A DNA stretch of 64,000 bases, taken from Lucinisca nassula. Taxonomy: Eukaryota; Mollusca; Bivalvia; Lucinida; Lucinidae. Positions within the stretch are counted from its first letter, which is position 1; each line of letters opens with the position of its first letter. The notes under the pieces are model-generated. The model did not search any database, was not told the origin of the DNA, and saw only the letters and a program-made list of their open reading frames with translations. Positions 1-7,369 of the stretch are shown here, piece by piece. Both the position numbers and the translations under genes were made by a program. The stretch covers positions 99,637,497-99,701,496 of the forward strand of contig OY757020.1 of NCBI GenBank assembly GCA_963580285.1. Direction: 5' to 3'.

Positions 1-19
1 AATGAATAAATTCCGCCAT
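1..19 (-). CDS. Start of a further zinc-finger Rep gene, cut by the window edge
   Basis: On the minus strand an ATG at 19-17 opens a frame beginning M-A-E-F-I, the same first five residues as the Rep gene starting at 33066 and close to the one at 38711 (M-S-E-F-I). It lies left of a stem-loop and points away from it, exactly as the other Rep genes do. Only six codons are visible, so the assignment rests on position plus this short match. It implies that the array continues to the left of the window. Confidence 0.5.
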
Positions 20-116
20 TTTGATGGCACATAACAATTTATGCAGCTTACACTGACAGATTTTTGAATTGTGCTCTTTATATTTTTCACACGTTCTTAA
101 AATACCTGATCCCAGC

Positions 117-186
117 CTTGCTGCGTTTGCTGCGGCAGATATACTAGCTTTGCTTGTATCTGCCGCGCAGCACGCAGCACAGCAAG
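117..186. promoter_or_regulatory. GC-rich stem-loop, candidate rolling-circle origin (unit 0)
   Basis: Two arms built from GCTGC-type repeats pair around a perfect inner stem (GGCAGATA at 134-141 with TATCTGCC at 157-164) and a loop of about 15 nt. The same structure recurs at 33176-33238 and 38814-38875, each time between a leftward Rep gene and a rightward ORF1. The loop here (TACTAG then CTTTGCTTG) is diverged and lacks a clear nonanucleotide. Function as a replication origin is inferred from position and from the Rep type. Confidence 0.6.
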
Positions 187-827
187 TACAGTAGCTCAGA
201 AAAGCCGGGAACCAATGTTGATTTTGTGACGTCATATGTGTCCTTTAAAAAAAGTACCCAAGAAAAATTGGACTCGGGGAACCAATATAGATTTTGTGAC
301 GTCATCATGTATGTGACGTAGTTTAAAAAGTACCCAAGAAAAAATTGGACTTGTTTCTGTCTGTGAATATGTTGGGTATACCCTACAGTTGGGTATACCT
401 AACAGTTCATGTGACGTAGTTTAAAAAGTACCTGAGAAAAATTGGACTTGTTTGTGTCCGTAAATACACTTGTTGGTGTTTTTTTTTCTTTTGGTTGTTG
501 GGTACTTTTACCCTGTTGGGTATACCCAATAGTTCAGATCTTTGTTTTACTGTCCAAATATATTTTTTGGGTGTTATGAGGGGTGTTGTTGCCGGGTACC
601 TTTCTTGCACACGACACATGCGATTTTGTTGCACACGAACCCGATTACGACATCATGCGACGTAATAAATATTTTTGGCCAATCTGTAACGTCATTATCT
701 CGATTTGATGACGTGATAGATCTCGTGACATTCCGGAGCCAATCGGAATTACGGAAATATGCGGGAAAAACCGGATCGCTCCGGATGATTCCGACAATAA
801 CAGAACAGACATGTAAGTTATTTTGTG
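187..827. repeat. Diverged intergenic region with short tandem repeats (unit 0)
   Basis: No convincing gene. The segment AAGTACC(C/T)(A/G)AGAAAAATTGGAC occurs three times (about 253-273, 326-348 and 426-447), partly with a nearby TGACGTCA or TGACGTAG. A GTTGGGTATACC motif also repeats (about 370-405 and 515-530). The last 130 bases resemble the conserved block found upstream of ORF1 in the other units, with a CGTGAC element followed by inverted TCCGTAA/TTACGGA-like motifs. Confidence 0.45.
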
Positions 828-970
828 ATGGAAAAACAGTGTGAAAAGATCGTTTTCTGTTGTACCTGTACAAGTTCGAAAAAACACGACGAAGTAGTAA
901 GCCGCAGGAAGTCCGAGGACGATTATTTACGGAAATCTTTCACAAACAGTAAGCTCACAATTGTGATCAG
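828..970 (+). pseudogene. ORF1 fragment of unit 0, truncated at a unit junction
   Basis: The frame from ATG 828 matches the first 45 or so residues of ORF1 in the other units, including the FCC-x-C cluster, an S-R-R-K-S-E-D-D run and hydrophobic spacing. The match stops at 970, where the sequence switches to the 3' half of the origin stem-loop at 971. It is therefore the remnant of a unit truncated exactly at an origin. Function of the family is unknown. Confidence 0.6.
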
Positions 971-1006
971 ACTTTGTACCTGCCGCGCAGCACGCAGCAC
1001 AGCAAG
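971..1006. promoter_or_regulatory. Right half of origin stem-loop at the unit 0/unit 1 junction
   Basis: The sequence from 971 (ACTTTGTACCTGCC...) equals the 3' side of the complete stem-loop at 33203-33238. The left arm and loop start are missing, replaced by ORF1 remnant. The match begins at the AC that follows TAGTAAT in the complete loop. In CRESS-DNA viruses Rep nicks between the equivalent T and AC, so this junction lies where rolling-circle replication would start or end. Confidence 0.6.
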
Positions 1007-1087
1007 TCAGCCGGGAACCATTATTGATTTTTTGCACACGGCACTTAAGATGGGGTGATTCCTAACAATAGAATTATTGGAAATTTG

Positions 1088-1195
1088 ATGACGTAAATTA
1101 TGACGTCATAATATCTCGTGACTTTCCGGAACCAATCGGATTACGGAAAAATCCGGAAATAACCGGTTCATTCCGGGAAGCCATTTTGACAAGTA
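1088..1195 (+). promoter_or_regulatory. Conserved upstream block of ORF1 (unit 1)
   Basis: It holds a TGACGTAA and a full TGACGTCA palindrome (1101-1108, the binding site known for CREB/ATF factors), then CGTGAC, an inverted pair TCCG...CCAATCGGATTACGGA and repeated CCGG motifs. The same order is kept upstream of ORF1 in units 2, 3 and 4. Location between the origin and the first ORF, together with conservation, suggests promoter or replication-factor sites. No expression evidence is available. Confidence 0.5.
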
Positions 1196-1227
1196 CAGAC
1201 ACGACGTAAGTTTTCTTTGTTATTATT

Positions 1228-1479
1228 ATGGAAAATACTTGTGAAAGCATCACTTTTTGTTGTTCCTGTGCATCTGAGGATGAACATAAGGAATTAGTAA
1301 GCCGGAGAAGGTATGAGGATAATTTTCTAAAGAGATACTTCGAAAATAATACACTTTCGATTGGTATTCAGTTGGACGGTCATCTGAAAGACAATCCATC
1401 TTTATTCTATCTAATTCAAAAGAGAATTGACGAGGCATTTGATGTGTTACCATGTCATCGGACCAAAGTAGAACAATAG
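1228..1479 (+). CDS. ORF1, Cys-cluster protein of unit 1 (unknown function)
   Basis: An 83-residue protein, first gene of the rightward block. Orthologues are found at 33472, 39097 and 44809, plus a fragment at 828. Conserved features are an N-terminal F-C-C-x-C cluster near residues 10-14, an S-R-R-x-x-x-(D/E) segment, and a central H-L-K-D-(N/K)-P stretch followed by Y-L-I-(Q/E)-K-R-I-D. I do not recognise the family. Its 3' end overlaps ORF2 by 28 nt in another frame, as in compact viral genomes. Maintenance of the frame in several diverged copies argues that it is a real gene. Confidence 0.7.
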   Translation: MENTCESITFCCSCASEDEHKELVSRRRYEDNFLKRYFENNTLSIGIQLDGHLKDNPSLFYLIQKRIDEAFDVLPCHRTKVEQ

Positions 1480-1772
1480 AAGTAATAGAAGAGATACGAC
1501 TTATTTCAAATTACGCTGTGAAAGTCGTACTCCAAGCCAAAAATGACTTAGGAAATGCCTACCACGTACTTGATCGGCACGATCGTGAACTACATGAATA
1601 TTGTTCGGAATTAGAGACTGTTTTAGCTGAGTATAAATCTACGATCAATTACTTAAAGGATACTATAACACAATATGGTTACAGGTTAGACTCTTTAGAA
1701 ATCAAAGTACATAAACTATATCTACAAAATGGTCAGGACGAAGCAAACGGTGAGGAAGGGGACATCATTTAA
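1452..1772 (+). CDS. ORF2, coiled-coil protein of unit 1
   Basis: 106 residues, mostly predicted helix by heptad-like spacing of hydrophobic residues from about 8 to 95, with no Cys cluster and no membrane segment. Orthologues lie at 33752, 39321 and 45086; the copy at 39321 is the closest. It overlaps ORF1 at its start and the H3-like gene at its end (ATG 1729), so three frames are tightly packed. A structural or scaffolding role would fit a coiled coil but is only a guess. Confidence 0.7.
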   Translation: MSSDQSRTIEVIEEIRLISNYAVKVVLQAKNDLGNAYHVLDRHDRELHEYCSELETVLAEYKSTINYLKDTITQYGYRLDSLEIKVHKLYLQNGQDEANGEEGDII

Positions 1773-1814
1773 GTTTCCAAAGCCATTGAAGACCTATCGA
1801 CAAGAATTTACATT
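1729..1814 (+). pseudogene. Histone H3-like gene of unit 1, 5' part (split by Polinton)
   Basis: The frame begins M-V-R-T-K-Q-T-V-R-K-G, almost the canonical H3 tail (A-R-T-K-Q-T-A-R-K-S), with positions equal to K4 and K9 kept. It overlaps the end of ORF2. The Polinton is inserted after base 1814, and the frame resumes at 25924 once the TACATT target duplication is allowed for, with no other break seen. The gene was therefore open when the Polinton arrived. The 3' part is listed separately. Confidence 0.9.
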
Positions 1815-2165
1815 AGTAGTATGCAAAACCTTGGTAGAGTTGAAGGATCTGGATTGCTGGATTGCTTTTGTTTGTTATAATCCCCTATTGTCCTTTTGTT
1901 TGTTATAAATCCCCTATTGTTCTTCTAATCCGGGGATTATCCCCGTCCCCTTTTATATTTTAAAGTCAATAAGCAAACATTGTCATTTGTTTACAATTAA
2001 CACGAAAACAGCGCTACAGAGGTGGGTGTGTGAAATGTAAATAAACTTCGGAAACTAAAAAGGATGTTAAGGGATGCGAATGAAGACGAATCATCTTACG
2101 TGAGAGAGAATCTCAGGGTATGATAATATTGTCATTCCACAGCTCGCTCTTTAGGGTCTTACGCG
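1815..2165. repeat. Left terminal inverted repeat of the Polinton
   Basis: 351 bp that match the reverse complement of 25573-25922 almost base for base; the one indel I see is GGGATTATCCC here against GGGATATCCC on the right. It contains an internal direct repeat (TTTGTTTGTTATAA...CCCCTATTGT twice) and ends at CTTACGCG. The near-identity suggests a fairly recent insertion compared with the damaged genes around it. Confidence 0.95.
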
Positions 2166-2295
2166 AGTGTTTAATGCTCTGATTCAGTACTGCTGTTATT
2201 CTCTCAGGGTATGATAATATTGTCATATCTCTTCAGACAACACTTTCCTAACTAGTGCGAAATTCAATTTATTTTATATACGGACGTATATTGGA

Positions 2296-2493
2296 ATGGT
2301 GTTTTTAACATTGCTTCTACTCGTGCACGAGTATTTTGCTCCAAAGTTTATTCCTTTGTATCGACTTAAGGTCGAAACTGCCGCAGCACATGAACGGCTG
2401 ATTAGAATTCTGAGGGGATCTGGTAGTTACAATTCGACAAATAGCGAAAACGAACAGCTATATGAGCAGCCACAATGCCACAGAATCTGCTAG
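2296..2493 (+). CDS. Possible small hydrophobic ORF before the ATPase
   Basis: 65 residues from an ATG, with a hydrophobic start (V-F-L-T-L-L-L-L-V) that could be a signal anchor. It overlaps the first 32 nt of the ATPase frame. I cannot match it to a family and it may be a chance frame. The rest of 2166-2461 shows an internal repeat of the TCTCAGGGTATGATAATATTG motif and nothing else. Confidence 0.25.
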   Translation: MVFLTLLLLVHEYFAPKFIPLYRLKVETAAAHERLIRILRGSGSYNSTNSENEQLYEQPQCHRIC

Positions 2494-3304
2494 CGTCGAG
2501 CATCCGGCGACAAATGGTAGCGATAGCGTCTTCCCTGCTCCGGCTGGTAGCGACGTCGTCGAGACAGACAGCCGAGGAGTTCCAGACAGCGGTTCCGCCA
2601 TGTCTCATTTTGGCCGTGATAGCATTGCTAGAAATTGGTTTGAGAAGGAATCGCTTTTGAAATTTGTTACCCCCTGCAGTATGTCCCTGATTAGCGCGAA
2701 TAACTGCGGAAAAACCAGCTACATCAGAAAAATGTTGGAGAAAGCGGATGCCGTATTCACCGAGGCGCCGTCCCGAGTGATTTATTGTTATAATGTGTTT
2801 CAGAAGCTGTTCACCGAAATGGCGGATACGGTTCTCAATATCAGTTTTTACCAGGGCTTACCCGACCGGAGTACCATAGAAACCTGGGCCAGTAAGGAAA
2901 AACATTTAATGCTTGTATTTGACGACCTGTATCAAGAACTCATCCAGAGTAAGGCAGTGTGCGACCTCACAATTATGCTTAGTCACCATTTGAATATCAG
3001 TTGTATTATGACGTCACATAATATTTTCACGTTCGCAAAGTATTCAAAAACCATTTCAACTAACTTGCATTATATTCTGCTTTTCACTATCCGCAACAGG
3101 CTGCAACTTTCAGTTTTAGGAGGGCAGCTTTTTGGCCAAAAGGGAAAGGCGAAAAATTTTTTGAAGGTGTACGACATGGTGGTGAATGTAGACCCCTTTA
3201 ATCCGTTGATAATAGACAATAGCCCAAAGTCAAAAGACAGACAATATATGCTTCGATCTAGAGTGTTACCTGGTGAATTGCCTATTATTTACGAGATAAG
3301 TTGA
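2462..3304 (+). CDS. Polinton genome-packaging ATPase (FtsK/HerA, A32-like)
   Basis: 280 residues. After a Ser/Ala-rich, probably disordered N-terminus of about 50 residues comes an ATPase core. Walker A is S-A-N-N-C-G-K-T-S at 78-86 and Walker B is L-M-L-V-F-D-D at 149-155. A following S-H-H-...-S-C-I-M-T-S-H segment fits the usual sensor region. In Polintons and adintoviruses this enzyme pumps DNA into capsids. It is the first gene of a rightward group, 51 nt ahead of the next ORF. The frame is intact. Confidence 0.88.
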   Translation: MSSHNATESASVEHPATNGSDSVFPAPAGSDVVETDSRGVPDSGSAMSHFGRDSIARNWFEKESLLKFVTPCSMSLISANNCGKTSYIRKMLEKADAVFTEAPSRVIYCYNVFQKLFTEMADTVLNISFYQGLPDRSTIETWASKEKHLMLVFDDLYQELIQSKAVCDLTIMLSHHLNISCIMTSHNIFTFAKYSKTISTNLHYILLFTIRNRLQLSVLGGQLFGQKGKAKNFLKVYDMVVNVDPFNPLIIDNSPKSKDRQYMLRSRVLPGELPIIYEIS

Positions 3305-3355
3305 ACTCGCACGGAATATGTGATTCGTCTTATTCAGCTTAGTCTTACGTTTTAA

Positions 3356-3778
3356 ATGGATAGGGTGAAAAGACATTTGGTTTTTCTAAGGTATATCAGT
3401 TCGGTTAGCAACTGCGCTCACCGCAAACACTTACTTGAGATAGCCTCTGCTAACGAGATAACCGCGCTCTCTGAAATCGCGTTCAACATCCTCAGAGGTG
3501 TGTTTAGTCTCACAGAATCGGAGCTGACAAGCTTGCAGCGACACAAAACAGTTTTACGGACATTAGCCGGAAGACAGTTTCTTATCAGTGAGAAACGGGA
3601 AAACATATTCAAGAACAGCATCGCTGTGAAGCATCTCCTTACAGTATTTTTTCGACATTCCCAATTCCTCAGTGACAATGGAAGTGGATGGGGTGCGGAA
3701 ACTGATTCTGATTCCTCAAACCCAGTACCAGCAGCTAATTCAGAATCAGATGAAGAGGGAGAACTCAGCGAAAACTAG
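3356..3778 (+). CDS. Conserved small Polinton-associated protein
   Basis: 140 residues from ATG 3356: a helical, Lys/Arg/His-rich core (about 1-110, with R-H-K-x-x-L-R-x-L-A-type spacing) and an acidic Ser/Asp/Glu-rich tail. Proteins of this look, with a short all-helical domain next to the ATPase, recur in animal Polintons, but I know no defined function. It overlaps the next gene by 101 nt in a different frame, which suggests co-expression. Confidence 0.6.
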   Translation: MDRVKRHLVFLRYISSVSNCAHRKHLLEIASANEITALSEIAFNILRGVFSLTESELTSLQRHKTVLRTLAGRQFLISEKRENIFKNSIAVKHLLTVFFRHSQFLSDNGSGWGAETDSDSSNPVPAANSESDEEGELSEN

Positions 3779-4259
3779 AGACATAGACGACGATAGCCAC
3801 CAGGCGAGTGCCAGTCTCGATAGTTCAGGGTCGGCTGCGGAAAACTACACATCCTCTCAAAATGGAGTTATACATGGAACTGTTGGCGATGAGTGCTTTG
3901 GAGAGACGGAGGAGAAACTTATTCAAACCATTCGGCTAAGTTTTCCTAGACCACTGATGAAGAAAATGCTGAGACTGTTTCTCTTTATCGTAAGTTTTGG
4001 AAGAGATGTCATTGAGTTTTCTCCAAAGGGTAGTGTGGTAGTTCGCGGCAAGCTTATCGAACCAAGCTCAAATATTTTGGATTTACTGGTCGCTTCGGTA
4101 AGTGACCACTCTACAGACACACCAGCCGGATTGAAGCCATTCTTGCAAGCATTGCGAGAGATCAATGTTCCGTCAAACTTTTTACATAGTAGACACAGTG
4201 TCAGAAAATGGCCTAGCGAAAGACGCCTTAGTGGTGTTGAGCGCTGGCAACCATACTGA
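3678..4259 (+). CDS. Polinton-associated protein of unknown function
   Basis: The chosen ATG (3678) lies two codons inside the longest frame and gives 193 residues. It opens with E-V-D-G-V-R-K-L-I-L-I-P, followed by a polar linker, and ends in a compact domain (about 90-180) with a D-L-L-V-A-S-V-S and a G-L-K-P-F-L-Q-A-L-R segment. The pattern of an N-terminal strand, a disordered middle and a C-terminal helical domain is one I have seen in Polinton proteins next to the ATPase. Role unknown; structural or core protein is a guess. Confidence 0.5.
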   Translation: MEVDGVRKLILIPQTQYQQLIQNQMKRENSAKTRDIDDDSHQASASLDSSGSAAENYTSSQNGVIHGTVGDECFGETEEKLIQTIRLSFPRPLMKKMLRLFLFIVSFGRDVIEFSPKGSVVVRGKLIEPSSNILDLLVASVSDHSTDTPAGLKPFLQALREINVPSNFLHSRHSVRKWPSERRLSGVERWQPY

Positions 4260-7200
4260 AGAATTATTCAACTGCTTATAGTTCACATTGTCATTATGAC
4301 ACAACACGTGCTTTTTCTTGATGTCAGGAATGACTACTGAAATTTTCCCTAACCCATTTGGCACACATGGTGTCTATGCAACATCGCATCAACGCTGAAG
4401 CAGTGGCATGCCGTTGCACCGACGTTGATTTGACGTTTCATTTTCACGATGTGTACCCAGCGGGTTGTTTCTGGTTTCAAACACGTATGAGACATTTGTG
4501 ACTTGGCTTTCACTAAGTTTTGGTCGGTAGAAACGCTCTTTCAGTGCATGAAACCATATTTGTAAGGGGGCAGATCATGTTTGTAGAATGTGTCTATTTT
4601 GATAATTTGCGTAAATAAATTCGACATGAAAAGCTCTAACTGTGTCTAGTCTCCATTTTAGCATTATTTGCTGGCTCCCAGCTTACACAATCTATATTTT
4701 TGAAAAACAAAAAAGGAAACGAGACCAAAAGGTCATGGGATGGGGGTGTCTGGTTAGTGGTTACCTGCTTTTTCATCACTGATCACCTTCAGACTAGGAA
4801 CCAGCAGATAAATGCAAATAAGCTCAATACTTTGCCAGATGACGGCAATATATTTCCTCAAAGGCTTTTCAATATTTAATCATGTCTTGTGTCAAGATGT
4901 CCACGATCTGGCAGTCAAAATGAGGTTTCTTAGGTAAATACATAGCCAAATGGTTGAATTTCTCAAGCTTTAATCCCAAATGCACCCAAAGTTGACTCAA
5001 ACGTGTCAGCGTTGAGTTAACGTTGCGTGTCTGAATGGGTTTATGTAGTTTTCAGCGAGCTACCGTTTTCGGTGTTTCTTCGTACCCGATGCACGACATG
5101 AATGTAACTAGCTGTGTTTAGTGTCCTTGACATTCAAGGCAATTTTAGAGTCAAACCTGTCAGCCGGGACTAACATCTCTGGTGAAATTTTCGCCATGCT
5201 TGCCTCTTTGAAACGCAGACAGGGCTTGAGATGTCATTTCATCTCAGTATTGGGTAAACGTCCCACAGAAATTGGAAGCAACTTCTCCAAAATGACCTAA
5301 GCAGTGTTAACAGGGATATTTAACCTCATGGTACACCTCAAGTCAAACAAACAATCTCCATTTGAAGACAACAACAATAAACTCTTATTTCTGTATTTTG
5401 TATTTATTTTTTCATTTGACACTTCCATACACCAGCATTAGCGATAGGGCTTTGAGAAATAAGTTCCAGATAAGGCTTTTTTCCATCCAAAAAGTATTCA
5501 AATTTTTCTTTCTTGTGCACAAAAACATTCAACATGTTGGTGCTCATTACAAGCGCCTCAGAGAAGTGCTTCTAATGAGAAGTAGAAGTTAAACAAAGAT
5601 CAGGAATTGATACAATTAACTTAACCCACAACATATAAGTTTGTCCACAAATAAGAAAAAATTGTTTCATTTTGTCAACGTTGGGAAAACCCCCGCCCAT
5701 TGGGGCTTGAATATAAGATGAGCTGCATCTGAAACAGACTGCACAGGAGTGCTGGTAAACCGCATAAAGGTTCTAAGCCTGACCAGTCAAAGTGGTGGAA
5801 GTCGGACCATCCATGCACAATAACCCTGTCAATTTCATTGGGCGGCACAGCTTGAGATGTCAATTCTTCTCAGTGTCTGGTGACAGTCACAAAAAAATGG
5901 GAAGCGATATCTCCGAAATGACCTATTTTGAGTTGACAGGGACATTAAACGCCAATACAAACAAATCTCAATGTTGGGTGAAATTTAAAAAAAAAAAATC
6001 AGAATGCCTTTAAAATGACCTGATATTGATAGGGATGTAAAAGTTCAAGTCAGCCATGCACAAAACATGCAGGAAATTTTCGAAAACCATGACCAAATGA
6101 ATTACAAAAAATTTTGAATTGCCTCTCTCTCTCTCTCTCTCTACCCTTACCTTGCTATTCATGACAGGCCATGTTTTTGCAAACAGTGTAGCTCCAGATC
6201 AGATTGCTCTGATCAGGATCTACACTGTTTGACATTCAGGCCTTTATGATTTTGTTCTCACAAATTTCATCTAGTCATCTGATTGGTTCAAAGTCGGAAA
6301 TGGGTGTGGCTTAGCTGAATATTTAGCAAGGTAATGGTCAAGAAATTTTGAACTCTCTCTCCCTCTCTCTCTCTCTCAACCCTTATCTTGCTATTCATGA
6401 CAAGCCATGTTTTTGCAAACAGTGCAGATCCAGATCAGATGGCCCTGATCAGGATCTACAATGTTTGACATTCAGTTTTTGATTTTGTTCTAATAAACTC
6501 ATCAAGTCATCTGGTTGGTTCAAAGTCGGAAGTGGCTGAATATTTAGCAAAATAAGGGTTGTGGTCACAAGAGAAAAACTGTCATTCTCTCTCTCTCTCT
6601 CATTTCTTGTCGAAAAAAAAAAAAAAAAAACGAAATTCAAGATAATGTTCTTTCACTTCCACAAACATACAAACTTTTTACGGCTATTTACAAAGTGTCG
6701 TTTAATACAGAATCATGGAATATCCCCAAGTTATAAATAGGGCACTGATTAAATTCACTGTAGGCGTTCTGTGTAGCAAACAGTGCAGACCGTGATCAAA
6801 TTGCCCGGGTTAATCCAGGTTCACACCGTTTGCTGTGGCATGTGTGAAGAATTCAGTTATTCCAGATTCTGTATTAAGCCTTATCCTGCTGAATAGATTA
6901 ATTAGCCTCTCCCATTGCTGACTTAAACCAATCTAAGTTTTTTTGAAACGTATTCAAATCACAAACTGTATGACAGTGTAAATCCTGATCAGATGGTTTC
7001 TGGTCTGGGTCTACACTGTTTGCAAAGGTAGGGGTAATCATGTACAGCAGGATAAGGGTTGAGACAAGCACAATTAACTTTTAATGACAAAGTAAATGGA
7101 TGCATCTTCAGTGAGTAGCAATGGTTTTGAAACGTCGTGTCAACATAGATGCATTTTCGTGACATTTAGCTAGTTGCATATTAAGTGTAGCAAAAATCCA

Positions 7201-7369
7201 CCATAACCTCATTATAACACTACTGATGGGGTTGCCGTGTTATAGCGAGGTTATGGTGTATTGGCTGATAAATGCATCCATTTACTTTTGAGCATATTAC
7301 CTATACAAAACTATATACAAAACAATGAAAACAAACGAATAAATGTTTTTAGCACTTAAGGAAGGGTAA
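4260..7369. other. 3.1-kb gene-poor Polinton segment with scattered repeats
   Basis: No reading frame here looks real. It contains MITE-like pieces (4380-4460, with GACGTTGATTTGACG and an end CCCAGCGGG), a short match to the end of the Penelope-like element (about 5584-5626, resembling 61787-61829), three (CT)n runs (6123-6142, 6352-6378, 6584-6602), four palindromic hairpins (listed separately), and an A18 run at 6613. A 7190-7260 stretch pairs CCATAACCTCATTATAACAC with GTGTTATAGCGAGGTTATGG as another small hairpin. Confidence 0.6.
6179..7023. repeat. Four palindromic hairpin repeats (CAAACAGTGTAGATCCTGATCAG family)
   Basis: Copies at 6179-6231, 6415-6468, 6777-6833 and 6971-7023 each read GCAAACAGTG...CTGATCAG on one arm and its complement on the other, giving hairpins of about 53 nt. 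They sit in longer diverged units that share flanking phrases such as CTTGCTATTCATGACA and TTGGTTCAAAGTCGG. Other copies lie at 8009-8187 and 20719-20785. They look like a small non-autonomous repeat family. Confidence 0.8.

Noticed and set aside
117..186. Hairpin telomeres of a parvovirus-like linear genome
   Set aside because: The palindromes lie between divergent genes of adjacent units, with tandem units on both sides, and the Rep has CRESS-type F-D-L-P-R and Y-V-T-K motifs. A rolling-circle origin explains this better, though a linear ancestor cannot be fully excluded.
542..844. ORF of 100 codons in the unit 0 intergenic region
   Set aside because: It covers repeats and control motifs, has no homologue in the other units and no family features; overlapping antisense frames are equally long.
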